A program made the translations under genes and the position numbers. From the NCBI GenBank assembly GCA_017745015.1, contig JAGIAF010000005.1:7850-36407 (forward strand): 28,558 nt of DNA, written 5' to 3'. This DNA comes from Bdellovibrio sp. (GTDB lineage: Bacteria; Bdellovibrionota; Bdellovibrionia; Bdellovibrionales; Bdellovibrionaceae). Below, in pieces: positions 14,067 through 22,370 of the stretch (positions are counted from its first letter, which is position 1; each line of letters opens with the position of its first letter). The notes under the pieces are model-generated. The model was given only the letters and a program-made list of their open reading frames with translations. It was not told where the DNA came from and searched no databases.

Positions 14067-15353
14067 CTATGTGACTTTTTGACCTTGAGACCAAAAGTTA
14101 GCTGACTCCACAAGTCCCGACAGGACGGAGTGGAAATGGCTTTGGGTCTGAAGTTTCTCTTTACCAAAGCGTTTCTCAAGTTCGCCACCAATAAATGGAA
14201 CTTTGGCTGTACCGCCCGTAAGGCAGACCAGATCCACTTGTTCGGCGGCGACGCCAGCTGATTCCATGCAGCGATCCAAAGCTTCAAAGATCTTCTCTTT
14301 TGTTTGTGCAGCCCAATCAATGAATTGCGCGGCAGTGAAGGTCTCTTCGATTTCTAGGCTTGGATAATCAAAAGAGAAGACCGTCTCAGCACTCGCAGAA
14401 AGACCGCGCTTGGTTTTTTCGATGCTTTCGAAGAACGGGAAGATCTGTTGGTCTTCCATTAAAACAAATAATCTTTCAATGGCCTCTTTGTCTTTGGATG
14501 TGAGGGAGCATTTTTGCACTTCACGGATGAATTCGAAAGTATCTTTTTCTTTAAGATGCACGATGTGTGCGGGGTGATTCAATTTCATCGACACGGCGGG
14601 CGGCATGCTCAGTACATTGCTGCTCATGGGCAGGCGATAGCGAGATTTTGCGCCGAAGTATTCATTCAGACGGTGACTCATAAAGACGCTATCCAAGGCA
14701 TCCCCAGCAAGAGGACAGCCATCGATAGCCAGCACGTCGTCATGAGTGAAGTTCTCGGGGCGCAGACGAATCAAAGTAAAGTCCGAAGTACCACCCCCGA
14801 AGTCGCCAATCAGAACGATCTTTTCCTGAGTGATCTGTTTGCGATAATCAAAGGCCGCAGCCAGAGGTTCCGGAACGAATTGCACTTCGGTGAAGCCCGC
14901 CATCTTCGCGGCTTTTTCCATACGATGCAAAGCAAAGCCATCCGCCACAGGATCCATAGAGTAACGGGCTGGGCGACCGATCACAGCTTTTTTAACTTCG
15001 TGATTTAAGTGGTTCTCGGCGCGTTTCTTAAGTTCTAAAAGAAATATTCCCACCATATTTTCCAAAGTGACGATGCGATTTTCGATCACTGTGCCGAGGT
15101 AGTTCTGATTGGGCAGATGGGATTTGAATGAACGGAACAGGCGACCTTCCATATCTTGTTCGATGTATTGCTCAATGGCCTCAGCACCGTAATAACATAA
15201 ATCAGGATGAGGGAAGTAAAGCAGGGTGCGCATCATCGTGGGATCTGCGGACTTGGGATCTAATGGCAAAGCCCCCAAGGTTTTCCCTTGGTGAACAGCT
15301 CCTACGAGGGAGTTGCTGGTTCCGAAGTCGATGGCAAGAAAGGAGTCTGACAT
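14067..15353 (-). CDS. Hsp70-like ATPase (YegD-type, no substrate-binding domain)
   Basis: 428 residues, essentially one actin-like ATPase domain. Phosphate-1 loop DFGTSNS at 9-15, VPEPLAAAF at 160-168, phosphate-2 GDFGGGTSDF at 183-192, and the adenosine motif CLTGGTAKVPFIGG near 380-393 are all present. DnaK is about 640 residues; the peptide-binding half is missing, and the length fits YegD. Such proteins are chaperone-related ATPases of unclear role. The start is ATG 15353; the GTG nine codons upstream has no support. It diverges from the GreA-like gene with a 62-base gap, so both promoters are compressed there. Confidence 0.9.
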   Translation of the reverse strand: MSDSFLAIDFGTSNSLVGAVHQGKTLGALPLDPKSADPTMMRTLLYFPHPDLCYYGAEAIEQYIEQDMEGRLFRSFKSHLPNQNYLGTVIENRIVTLENMVGIFLLELKKRAENHLNHEVKKAVIGRPARYSMDPVADGFALHRMEKAAKMAGFTEVQFVPEPLAAAFDYRKQITQEKIVLIGDFGGGTSDFTLIRLRPENFTHDDVLAIDGCPLAGDALDSVFMSHRLNEYFGAKSRYRLPMSSNVLSMPPAVSMKLNHPAHIVHLKEKDTFEFIREVQKCSLTSKDKEAIERLFVLMEDQQIFPFFESIEKTKRGLSASAETVFSFDYPSLEIEETFTAAQFIDWAAQTKEKIFEALDRCMESAGVAAEQVDLVCLTGGTAKVPFIGGELEKRFGKEKLQTQSHFHSVLSGLVESANFWSQGQKVT

Positions 15354-15415
15354 ATTGCAATTCCATTTTATTAAGGTCACACTAGAAAGAGATATGTTAT
15401 CACTGGGAGCGCGTT

Positions 15416-15895
15416 GTGGATAAGAGAAAACTGATTGAACACTTCAGAATCGAACTGGAAAAAGATCTAGAGATTCTTACGGCTTCCGCAAAGGCGACCA
15501 TGGACTCCGTAGCCCATGAAGAAAGCAAACCCGAGAACGAGTATGATACCCGTGGTCTGGAAGCTTCTTACCTAGCTCGTGGCCAAGCCAAACGCATCGG
15601 GGAAATTAAAGAACTTTTGGTCGTTCTTAAGCACGCCAACGTGAAGGATTTCGGTCCTGATGATAAAATATCTGGAACGGCCTTGGTAGAAGTCGAGCAC
15701 AATGGCAAGGTGAGTTTCCTATTTGTGATGACTCACGGGGGTGGCGTCACTGTTACGTTTGAAGGTAAAAAAATCCAAATCGTCACGCCCAGCAGTCCTC
15801 TGGGGGAAGCGCTCTTAGACTTGCGCGCAGGTGATGTCGCTGCGGTCGAGCAGGGCGATCAAGTGCGCGAGTACGAAATCATTTCTGTTTCCTAG
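15416..15895 (+). CDS. GreA/GreB-like transcription elongation factor family protein
   Basis: 159 residues. An N-terminal coiled coil (about 3-75) has an acidic bend with EESKPENEYDTRGLEASYL at 35-53, where Gre factors carry the acidic residues that enter the RNA polymerase secondary channel and trigger cleavage of backtracked RNA. The C-terminal part (about 82-157) is FKBP-like and ends with the Gre landmark SPLGEALLDLRAGD at 127-140. It is not GreA itself but a paralogue class; cleavage activity is uncertain. GTG 15416 is preceded by GGGAG with 8-base spacing. The stop lies three bases from the convergent exonuclease gene. Confidence 0.85.
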   Translation: MDKRKLIEHFRIELEKDLEILTASAKATMDSVAHEESKPENEYDTRGLEASYLARGQAKRIGEIKELLVVLKHANVKDFGPDDKISGTALVEVEHNGKVSFLFVMTHGGGVTVTFEGKKIQIVTPSSPLGEALLDLRAGDVAAVEQGDQVREYEIISVS

Positions 15896-15898
15896 ATC

Positions 15899-16783
15899 TT
15901 ATTTGAAGTTATCCACGAGGGCGATGTCGCGGGTGATGCCGGCAAAGGGGCCACTGTAAACCACGTCCTCAAGCCAAGTCATTTCCTCTTTGAGTTCGTC
16001 TTTGAAAATGATCTTAGACCAGAAGCGGTTGATGTTATCCCAACCATAGCCCCGACCTTTCAAGTGCTCTTTTGATTCGAATGGTGCAGAGCTTGCGATC
16101 ACATGGGTCATCAAGCGTTTCGCATTCGCTGTGAGCTCATTCAAATAGGGTTTGTCGTCCGTTGCCGCCGGTAAGCTCAATAAGTACAATAATGCATCCA
16201 CGTCATTCAAGGCGCGATGAGAATCTGTGAAGAAGCCATGATAGATATTCAAAAGTTCAAGCTTAGAGCTTGTAAAACCTTTGGCAGGCCAATCGATTTG
16301 TTTGTGGGAGCAGGCCCAGATGCGCTCTGTGGATGATTTCACTTTGCGATCAATGAACGGACGATCAAACTTTGCATTGTGAGCGATGATCAAACATGTT
16401 TCAGCCAAAAGTGTATGCACATATTCCCAGTCGATTTTTTGTCCTTCAAGGTCAGCGTCAGTGATTCCTGTTAAGCTGATAATCTCAGGGCTTAAAGGAC
16501 GACCTGGATCTTGAAAGGCGTTATAGGACTTTCCCAGACGCAGGATTTCACCTGTGGCTTTATTGAAATCAAAAAGTCGTACACCGATTTCAATGACGAC
16601 GTCGTCTTGTTGATTTAAACCTGTGGTTTCAACGTCTACCGCAGCCCCGGTTCTTACCAAGTCCACATTATTCGTAATCCATGCTTCGGTCGCGTATTCA
16701 GGAATCTGAATCGGGCAGGACTCAAGCTTACGTAAAGTCACTGTGTTGCCATCTGCAGATTTTCCAAGCCAACGAAACGCCAT
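15899..16783 (-). CDS. DnaQ-like 3'-5' exonuclease (DEDDh)
   Basis: 294 residues. The exonuclease domain (about 40-205) shows Exo I DVETTG with Asp50 and Glu52, Exo II HNAKFD with Asp140, and Exo III HRALNDVDALL with His189 and Asp194: the full DEDDh metal-binding set of DNA polymerase III epsilon, RNase T and relatives. About 40 residues precede it (WLGKSADGNTVTLRKLE) and about 90 follow, with GYGWDNINRFWSKII, which do not match epsilon; the same layout occurs in standalone exonucleases of unknown substrate. ATG 16783 follows GGAG. A repair or RNA-trimming role is inferred. Confidence 0.9.
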   Translation of the reverse strand: MAFRWLGKSADGNTVTLRKLESCPIQIPEYATEAWITNNVDLVRTGAAVDVETTGLNQQDDVVIEIGVRLFDFNKATGEILRLGKSYNAFQDPGRPLSPEIISLTGITDADLEGQKIDWEYVHTLLAETCLIIAHNAKFDRPFIDRKVKSSTERIWACSHKQIDWPAKGFTSSKLELLNIYHGFFTDSHRALNDVDALLYLLSLPAATDDKPYLNELTANAKRLMTHVIASSAPFESKEHLKGRGYGWDNINRFWSKIIFKDELKEEMTWLEDVVYSGPFAGITRDIALVDNFK

Positions 16784-16830
16784 AAATTACTCCTTAAAAA
16801 CCCTGGGGTCCTTGGGAGAATTTAAGACTG

Positions 16831-16847
16831 AAAATGGAGTTTCTCCA
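16831..16847 (-). terminator. Terminator after the binding-protein gene
   Basis: On the minus strand TGGAG-AAA-CTCCA (16847-16835) is followed by TTTT (16834-16831), four bases past the TAG of the binding-protein gene. Confidence 0.6.
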
Positions 16848-16850
16848 GTT

Positions 16851-17672
16851 CTATTTTGTTTGGGCGGGGAGCGTCGGCACGTCTATTTGGTAATATTTAT
16901 TGAAATAGTCTTCAGAAACGTAGTTTAAGAGGACTTTCTTAATAGTTCCGTCCTTTTTCATTTGGTCAATGACCTCGATAAATTTTGCTTTTTCAGCGGC
17001 GTTGATTCTTTTTTTGGACAGAAAAAGAGCGATATCTAAAAAACCATCGGGATCAGGAATTTCTACGAGCTTATCCTGAAAAAGATTGTCTTTGTGGTAG
17101 CGAGTTAAATAGGAAGGAGAAGTGATGGTTGCCTGAGCTTTGCCATTGGCAACTAATCCCGCAACGTCGTCGGGGAAGGGATTTTCAATCAAGCGTTTTT
17201 GCTTACGCAGATAATCAATTTCTTCTGGAAGAAAAAATAAACGACCTCCGGTGACGGCCGCAAAGCGCAACGACTTATCATGTAAGTATTGGCTGACAGT
17301 GATGCCAGGGCGGTAATATTTTTTTGCTAAAAGCAAAATTCTTTGCGTGCGGTAAAGCACCAATGTATCGGCGTTTTCGGTGAGTGACGAATGCACGAAG
17401 GTGAACGCGAATCCATCAATGCGGTGATTGCGAAATTCTTTTGGAACTTTCTCAAAGGTCATAGGAATGTCAGTGAAGATACAGTCCATGCGTTTTTTAA
17501 TTTCATTGGAAAGAGCGGATGCTAGCTGGGAAATGCTAATGGTTTTTTCTTTCTCCGTAATGCTGTTGGTGGCAAGTCCCCATACGTAAACGCGATTACA
17601 AAGAGCGCTGGCTGTGGAAGTCAGGGACAGTGATAAGCTGGCGGATAATAAGATCAACCGACGCAGTTTCAT
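16851..17672 (-). CDS. Periplasmic solute-binding protein (SBP_bac_3-like)
   Basis: 273 residues. A signal peptide (1-23, ending TASA before LCNRV) sends it to the periplasm. The body has the two-lobe amino-acid-binding pattern in weak form: TFEKVPKEFRNHRIDGFAF (about 72-90), in which the RNHRIDG segment matches the usual LxxGxxD region, then LRFAAVTGGR near 135 and a C-terminal FIEVIDQMKKDGTIKKVLLNY typical of the family. No permease or ATPase gene is beside it; orphan members often act as sensors or scavengers. It starts 16 bases after the MFS stop without a Shine-Dalgarno. A TATACT box (17684-17679) would put the mRNA start on the ATG itself. Confidence 0.78.
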   Translation of the reverse strand: MKLRRLILLSASLSLSLTSTASALCNRVYVWGLATNSITEKEKTISISQLASALSNEIKKRMDCIFTDIPMTFEKVPKEFRNHRIDGFAFTFVHSSLTENADTLVLYRTQRILLLAKKYYRPGITVSQYLHDKSLRFAAVTGGRLFFLPEEIDYLRKQKRLIENPFPDDVAGLVANGKAQATITSPSYLTRYHKDNLFQDKLVEIPDPDGFLDIALFLSKKRINAAEKAKFIEVIDQMKKDGTIKKVLLNYVSEDYFNKYYQIDVPTLPAQTK

Positions 17673-17678
17673 ATGTTT

Positions 17679-17684
17679 AGTATA
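17679..17684 (-). promoter_or_regulatory. -10 box (TATACT) giving a possible leaderless mRNA
   Basis: TATACT on the minus strand ends 7 bases before the A of the start codon of the binding-protein gene. No Shine-Dalgarno is present. The -35 region is poor (GGCTGT at 17-base spacing), so confidence is modest. Confidence 0.35.
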
Positions 17685-17688
17685 GTCG

Positions 17689-19116
17689 TTATTCTACGGT
17701 GACAGCCTGTTGATCTTTGCCAGTTGACTTAAGTTCTGTTGGAAGTTGATGAAAGATAAATGCCGAGCTGCAAGTGATGACCCCCATACAGATAAACGTA
17801 GCGCGAAACGCTTCAAGAGCCATGCTGCCCTCTTGCGTACCAGGGTAATGCTGGCTAAAGGTGCTTAAGAGAGCACCGGCCGTGGCAACCCCGAAACTCA
17901 TTGCCAGCATTTGAATCATTGAGAACAAACTATTCCCACTGCTGGCTAGTCGAGTTTCAAGATCTTTCAATGTGAGAGTATTCATGGCTGTAAATTGCAG
18001 CGAGTTCACAGTTCCAAAGAAAAGCAGTTGAATGATGCGAATCCAAAGCGGTTGGTGTGGGGTGATTAAAGCAAAGCTTGCCATGGCAATACCAACGCAA
18101 AGGGTGTTGTAAACCAAAGTGCGACGATATCCCAAACGCAAAATTAACGGAGTTGCTAAGCGCTTGGCATAGATTCCCGCAAGAGCTACCGGGATCATCG
18201 TCATCCCGGCTTCAAACGGTGAGTAACGCATGCTGATTTGCAAAAAGAGGGGAATTAAAAACGGCATACTAGAGGAGCCAATACGCGCAAACAGATTTCC
18301 TAAAAGACCAATGGAATAAGTCGCCGATTTAAAAAGTCGCAAAGAGAACAGCGGCTTTTCGTGTTTTGAGGCATGCAGCCAATAAGACGTTAACGCCGCT
18401 AAACCGAAAATCAAAAGCATCAAAACGGTCGCATGCTGAAAGCCGAGTTCACTTAATCCATCGAGAGCAAACGAGATCATCACCATGCTTACAGAGAGCA
18501 TGACGAAGCCCGCCAGATCAAATTTAGTATTTTCCGGACCGCGAATGTCGGGCATATCCACATAAGTGGCGATACATCCGATAATTCCTACAGGAATATT
18601 AATCAAAAAGATCCAGTGCCAGCTGGCATATTGAACTAACCAGCCCCCTAGGGTTGGACCAATCAAGGGACCGATCAATGCGGGGATTGTCACAAAACTA
18701 ATGGCGCGCAAAAACTCCTGATGAGGAAACGCGCGCAGAACCGCCAGCCGCCCTACTGGCATTAGCATCGCGCCACCGATTCCTTGCAAAACTCGAGAGA
18801 TGACAAGTTGAGGAAGTGTTTGCGAAAGTGCGCAACATAAAGAACCTAGAGTGAAGAGTGCGATGGCGGAAAGAAAAACGTTGCGGGTTCCAAAGCGGTC
18901 AGCGATCCAACCCGATGCCGGAATAAAAACGGCGATGGTCAGAGAGTAAGCGATTACTACGGACTGCATAAGGAGAGGACTCTCGCCAAGGCTCACGGCC
19001 ATACTTGGAAGTGCAGTGTTGACGATCGTGGAGTCGAGCGTCTCCATAAAGAAGCCAATGGCAACGAGCCAAAGAAGTCGATTGTTTGAAGAAGCCGGGC
19101 GAGGAGTCTTGGACAT
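17689..19116 (-). CDS. DHA2-type MFS drug efflux transporter (EmrB/QacA-like)
   Basis: 475 residues with about 14 membrane helices. LDSTIVNTALPSM (27-39) is the DHA2 motif in helix 1. GWIADRFGTRNVF (about 73-85) is the loop 2-3 motif, RVLQGIGGAMLMPVGR (about 109-124) follows, and GPTLGGWLVQYASWHWIFLI is motif C near 160. Such proteins expel toxic compounds with the proton gradient. No EmrA-type adaptor is next to it. ATG 19116 follows AGAGG with 7-base spacing. The start region faces the PAP2 gene across 66 bases that contain a GTGAC-T-GTCAC dyad. The binding-protein gene follows after 16 bases and may share its transcript. Confidence 0.9.
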   Translation of the reverse strand: MSKTPRPASSNNRLLWLVAIGFFMETLDSTIVNTALPSMAVSLGESPLLMQSVVIAYSLTIAVFIPASGWIADRFGTRNVFLSAIALFTLGSLCCALSQTLPQLVISRVLQGIGGAMLMPVGRLAVLRAFPHQEFLRAISFVTIPALIGPLIGPTLGGWLVQYASWHWIFLINIPVGIIGCIATYVDMPDIRGPENTKFDLAGFVMLSVSMVMISFALDGLSELGFQHATVLMLLIFGLAALTSYWLHASKHEKPLFSLRLFKSATYSIGLLGNLFARIGSSSMPFLIPLFLQISMRYSPFEAGMTMIPVALAGIYAKRLATPLILRLGYRRTLVYNTLCVGIAMASFALITPHQPLWIRIIQLLFFGTVNSLQFTAMNTLTLKDLETRLASSGNSLFSMIQMLAMSFGVATAGALLSTFSQHYPGTQEGSMALEAFRATFICMGVITCSSAFIFHQLPTELKSTGKDQQAVTVE

Positions 19117-19152
19117 GGGGAACCTCTGAACTCTTTTTACCGCGAATTGACC

Positions 19153-19163
19153 GTGACTGTCAC
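19153..19163. promoter_or_regulatory. GTGAC-T-GTCAC dyad between divergent genes
   Basis: A perfect 11-base dyad centred in the 66-base gap between the DHA2 transporter and the PAP2 gene. On the plus strand it lies inside a possible promoter (TTGACC at 19148-19153, TAGAGT 18 bases on), so a bound regulator could act on both genes. The binding protein is unknown. Confidence 0.4.
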
Positions 19164-19182
19164 TTCAAGATAGAGTTTGTGA

Positions 19183-19911
19183 ATGACAATGATGCGATTC
19201 GTATTTGTTCTTACTTTGGTCTCTTTAATTTTTCAAAATGCATTTGCATGGAATGATCCCACGGAAGGGAAGCCATTCGTACCTTGGTTGTGGGACGATC
19301 AACTCGAACCGACTCTTGTGAATTCTGCTGACTGGACTGGATTGGGAATTTTCCTGAGTGGTGCGGCGGCAACTGCATTGGCACATACTCAGGATGACAA
19401 AGTTTACCAGTACTCTTTGGATCATGAGATCATGTCAGATTCCGCAGAGAAGTTCGGTGGATTTATTGCGAGTGGTTTGCCAGGAATTGTTTTGGCGACG
19501 AGCCAGTTGTGGTGGGATCAACCCGCGGGTTTGCAGTTAGGAAGGGCCTTGTTACTTACCTCTGTAACACACATCACGATTGCAGCAGCAGTGGATCGTA
19601 CGCGCCCCGCAGGAAATCGCGGTCTGTCATTTCCATCGGGTCACACGTCAACAGCATTTGCCACAGCGACATCTTTAGCATATTCCTACGGCCCTTGGGT
19701 GGGTGTGCCGATGTACGGTCTGGCGACCTTTGTGGGAGCGGCTAGAATTTCTGAAGGTGTGCATTGGCTGAGTGATGTGGTTGCAGGTGCGGTGATCGGT
19801 ATTTACTGGGGCCGGGCAAGTGCCGTCACCACTAAAAAAGCGCAAACAACTATGATTTATCCGGTTCCTATTGATGGAGGAGCCCTTGTTAACTTCTCAA
19901 TGGTATTTTAA
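19183..19911 (+). CDS. PAP2 superfamily phosphatase, exported
   Basis: 242 residues with a signal peptide or N-terminal anchor (1-22, ending NAFA). The PAP2 signature is largely complete: DRTRP at 138-142 (the usual Lys ahead of RP is not obvious), PSGH at 151-154, and R188-x5-His194-x3-Asp198 (usually SRx5Hx3D; Ser is Ala here). His154 and His194 would be the catalytic pair. Members remove phosphate from phosphatidic acid, undecaprenyl pyrophosphate or lipid A at the periplasmic face. A WDDQ-rich N-terminal soluble segment precedes the core. ATG options are 19183, 19189 and 19192. The gene overlaps the DUF3943 gene by 26 bases, so a shared envelope role is likely. Confidence 0.88.
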   Translation: MTMMRFVFVLTLVSLIFQNAFAWNDPTEGKPFVPWLWDDQLEPTLVNSADWTGLGIFLSGAAATALAHTQDDKVYQYSLDHEIMSDSAEKFGGFIASGLPGIVLATSQLWWDQPAGLQLGRALLLTSVTHITIAAAVDRTRPAGNRGLSFPSGHTSTAFATATSLAYSYGPWVGVPMYGLATFVGAARISEGVHWLSDVVAGAVIGIYWGRASAVTTKKAQTTMIYPVPIDGGALVNFSMVF

Positions 19912-20545
19912 ATTTCTTGCCGGCATTTTAGTGCTGGCATTCTTTGGGCAAGCTCATGCCGAAGAAGAGGCTCCTCAAACAGAGGAACGCTATGTGCAAA
20001 TTTCTCGAACTGACTTTACTGGCACAGAGCGAGCGATCAACTTTGGTTTGATGTATGCAGGTCAGTGGATCGTTTACGGCATCACTCAAGAAGAAACGAT
20101 TCGTGAACATGGATCTTTTAGTAACTGGATCACGAATATGTGGCATCCCGAATACGATAAAGACACCTATGACTACAATATCTTTAAACATGCAATTTCA
20201 GGTCAGCTCTACTATCAATGGTATCGCTCGCGTGGCTATACGGAACAACGTGCCTTCTTGTGGTCTTTCATGTCGTCGTTAGCTTTTGAGTTCACCATCG
20301 AGACCGTCACGGAGCGACCGAGCTTTCAAGATATGTATCTGACTCCCGTATTAGGAAGTGTGCTGGGGATGGGAATGGAGCGAGTCAGTCTTTATTTTCA
20401 CTCAAAAAAATCGTGGCCTTATCGCGCATTGGGATTCTTGTTCAATCCATTTAGTCTGTTGCCAGATTCTCAGTATAAGTTTGTAGCGGTGCCAATCGCG
20501 AAGAAAGACTTTGCTGGATTGCAAGTGTCGTGGAGTTTCCAATGA
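19886..20545 (+). CDS. DUF3943 family exported protein
   Basis: About 219 residues. I choose TTG 19886 because GGAGG lies five bases upstream and it gives a clean signal peptide (1-25, ending GQAHA before EEEAP); the alternative ATG 19874 has no ribosome site. The mature part includes NIFKHAISGQLYYQWYRSRG and SLAFEFTIETVTERPSFQDM, both typical of DUF3943, in which helices with conserved His, Tyr and Glu may sit in the outer membrane or at it. A beta-like C-terminus ends GLQVSWSFQ with a terminal aromatic-Gln. Function unknown. It overlaps PAP2 upstream and joins the barrel gene by ATGA downstream, so the three are one operon. Confidence 0.75.
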   Translation: MLTSQWYFKFLAGILVLAFFGQAHAEEEAPQTEERYVQISRTDFTGTERAINFGLMYAGQWIVYGITQEETIREHGSFSNWITNMWHPEYDKDTYDYNIFKHAISGQLYYQWYRSRGYTEQRAFLWSFMSSLAFEFTIETVTERPSFQDMYLTPVLGSVLGMGMERVSLYFHSKKSWPYRALGFLFNPFSLLPDSQYKFVAVPIAKKDFAGLQVSWSFQ

Positions 20546-21204
20546 GACACGTCATAATTATTGTTGTTTCATTATTATTCGTAAATATTGCTGCCGCTAA
20601 ACCTGTTATTGAAGAACTGGAAAAGTTTGAAAGGGATCGTTGGTCTGAAGGCTTGCACCTGCTGGTGGGTGGGGGAGCGAACTTCGGTGTTTATGTTTCC
20701 GATGCGATTCATCAAGATATCGGCATGGGACCGGTTCTTAAAACAGAAGTCGGATATTTTTTTAATGATCGCTTAGCGGTGGAGTGGAGCGCGCTGATTA
20801 AGTTTAATTTTGTGGACAGTTGGCAAGTGTGGGACACGTTATTCTCCTTGGGTGTTCGTTATCGCTTTGAGGATTTCGGCGGCCTGCATGGACCGTTTAT
20901 GCGCGCTTTTGTGGGCAGCGTCGTCAATGTTCTTTATTTTAGAGGAGATCCTCCACCAGGTTATGCGGATTTTAGCCGTGTGCAGTTTGAAGGCCCCATG
21001 GTGGGTGTGGGCTTCGGGTCCATGGAGGAAACAGAAAAAGGCACGGTGTGGTATTGGGAAATCACGGCCACCGGGGAAGCCTTGGAACGCTCAACGGGGA
21101 TCAATATGAGCGCGGACGTTCCTGTCACTGATGGTCAAAGCTCGGTGGATGATCACTCCCAGCTCTATTCCGTGTATTTTACTATGGGCATTGTCGCATT
21201 TTAA
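20542..21204 (+). CDS. Outer-membrane beta-barrel protein, small
   Basis: 220 residues from ATG 20542, whose ATGA contains the stop of the DUF3943 gene; TGGAG precedes it. Signal peptide 1-19 (ending NIAAA). The mature chain alternates glycine and aromatic residues in beta-strand pattern (GLHLLVGGGANFGVYV, LKTEVGYFFNDRLAVEWS, SLGVRYRF, VGVGFGSM, VWYWEITATGE) and ends VYFTMGIVAF with the C-terminal phenylalanine of outer-membrane proteins. Size suits an eight-stranded barrel like OmpW or OmpX, but no family motif is clear. Operon partner of PAP2 and DUF3943; the DUF2252 gene follows after 35 bases. Confidence 0.7.
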   Translation: MRHVIIIVVSLLFVNIAAAKPVIEELEKFERDRWSEGLHLLVGGGANFGVYVSDAIHQDIGMGPVLKTEVGYFFNDRLAVEWSALIKFNFVDSWQVWDTLFSLGVRYRFEDFGGLHGPFMRAFVGSVVNVLYFRGDPPPGYADFSRVQFEGPMVGVGFGSMEETEKGTVWYWEITATGEALERSTGINMSADVPVTDGQSSVDDHSQLYSVYFTMGIVAF

Positions 21205-21239
21205 TTTGCAGTTCAACATGTCTTTGATAGCCTCAGGGC

Positions 21240-22319
21240 ATGAAATTTCTCATGGCTTTTTTTATCGCGTTTGCTGGTTGGAGTGCATCACCAGCGCCAT
21301 GGCGTCCTGACGACGGCGGGCCGTTTAGCGCGTTTCGCTCCAATGCGCCTCACTTTTGGAGTTGGTTGGCCACTCAGAGTTCAGATCTTTTCGCATATAG
21401 AGGCGCTGTCGTTGGCGATCCGCATATTCTTAATTTTGGTGATGTGCAGTTAGCTATTGGCGGACGAGTGTTTGCGTTGATCGATCTTGATGATGTCGGC
21501 AATCGCGGACCCTTTGTCGGTGACTTCATCCGTTATGCTGCTGGCAACCAAGTGTCGCCTTATAATGTTTCAGTTAAAGAGCTTTACGCTGCCTACGTCT
21601 ATGGTTTGCAAGGCAACGAAATTCCAGTTCCGCCGGTTGTTGCTGTGGCTTTAGCTCGGGGCGATGAGGAGTTTCAGAAGCGCCAGGATAAATATCTTGA
21701 ACGTATGACGGAGAAAAATCGTTTTTCTGAAAAAGCGAAACTAGAGCCGATGACGGTGGCGCCCATGGATGTTCTCGGAGTTTACAATGCCGTGGCGGAT
21801 GATCTTGCTGGCGAGCTTCGTGGTTACCGCGTCTTGGATATGGGTTACAAAGTTAAAGAGTCGGGTGGCAGTCAGGGACTGGTGAGATTCTGGTATCTTG
21901 TTCAAGCAGGAAGAGATCGTCAGATCATCGAGTTTAAAATGGAAGATCAACCTGCAACGGAATTTTATGCTTCTCAAGGCTCCATTCAAGAGCGCTTTGC
22001 AAGTGTCACTTCGTTCTTTAGACCCAGTGCTGTCTACGGCCCTTATAAGATAGTGACTGCCGGTGGTTATTCTTTCTTGATGCGCGCGAGGCTTGCGCCG
22101 TTTTTGGATTTTGATCCATCCAAGGGCCTAGCGTTGGCGGATATTCATGCGGGTCGAGAAGTTTCTAAATATATCGCAAACCTTCTCGGTCGTATGCATG
22201 GGAAGCAAAGTGCTGCTCAAGGCTTAGCTGGGCAATTGAATCAATCAGCGCGGCTGGTTGAAGTCCAGGGGTTGGTTCAGAGCTATGTCGACGTCATGGC
22301 TCAAGAAAGTGCCCGATAA
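21240..22319 (+). CDS. DUF2252 protein with a signal peptide
   Basis: 359 residues. GDPHILNFGD at 59-68 and FALIDLDDVGNRGPFVGDFIR at 78-98 are the DUF2252 core, which resembles the catalytic loop and metal-binding Asp of kinase-like folds (HxxN and DxD). A later AGREVSKYIANLLGRMHG (about 303-320) fits the family C-terminus. Most DUF2252 proteins are longer (400-plus) and cytoplasmic, as far as I recall. Here residues 1-18 look like a signal peptide (MKFLMAFFIAFAGWSASP), so it may act in the periplasm, where ATP is absent. Start ATG 21240 has only a weak ribosome site. It follows the PAP2-DUF3943-barrel operon, likely the same unit. Confidence 0.8.
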   Translation: MKFLMAFFIAFAGWSASPAPWRPDDGGPFSAFRSNAPHFWSWLATQSSDLFAYRGAVVGDPHILNFGDVQLAIGGRVFALIDLDDVGNRGPFVGDFIRYAAGNQVSPYNVSVKELYAAYVYGLQGNEIPVPPVVAVALARGDEEFQKRQDKYLERMTEKNRFSEKAKLEPMTVAPMDVLGVYNAVADDLAGELRGYRVLDMGYKVKESGGSQGLVRFWYLVQAGRDRQIIEFKMEDQPATEFYASQGSIQERFASVTSFFRPSAVYGPYKIVTAGGYSFLMRARLAPFLDFDPSKGLALADIHAGREVSKYIANLLGRMHGKQSAAQGLAGQLNQSARLVEVQGLVQSYVDVMAQESAR

Positions 22320-22329
22320 AGTTCTAAAG

Positions 22330-22350
22330 ACTCTGAAGTACTTCCAGAGT
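22330..22350 (+). terminator. Hairpin after the DUF2252 gene
   Basis: ACTCTG (22330-22335) pairs with CAGAGT (22345-22350) with AAG/CTT continuing inside. There is no T-run on the plus strand, so it may terminate poorly or protect the 3' end. Confidence 0.4.
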
Positions 22351-22370
22351 AGTTAAGAGAAATTTTATTG

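Noticed and set aside
14514..15008. 164-residue plus-strand frame inside the Hsp70-like gene
   Set aside because: Opposite to conserved ATPase motifs, no ribosome site, His/Gln-rich composition typical of antisense shadows.
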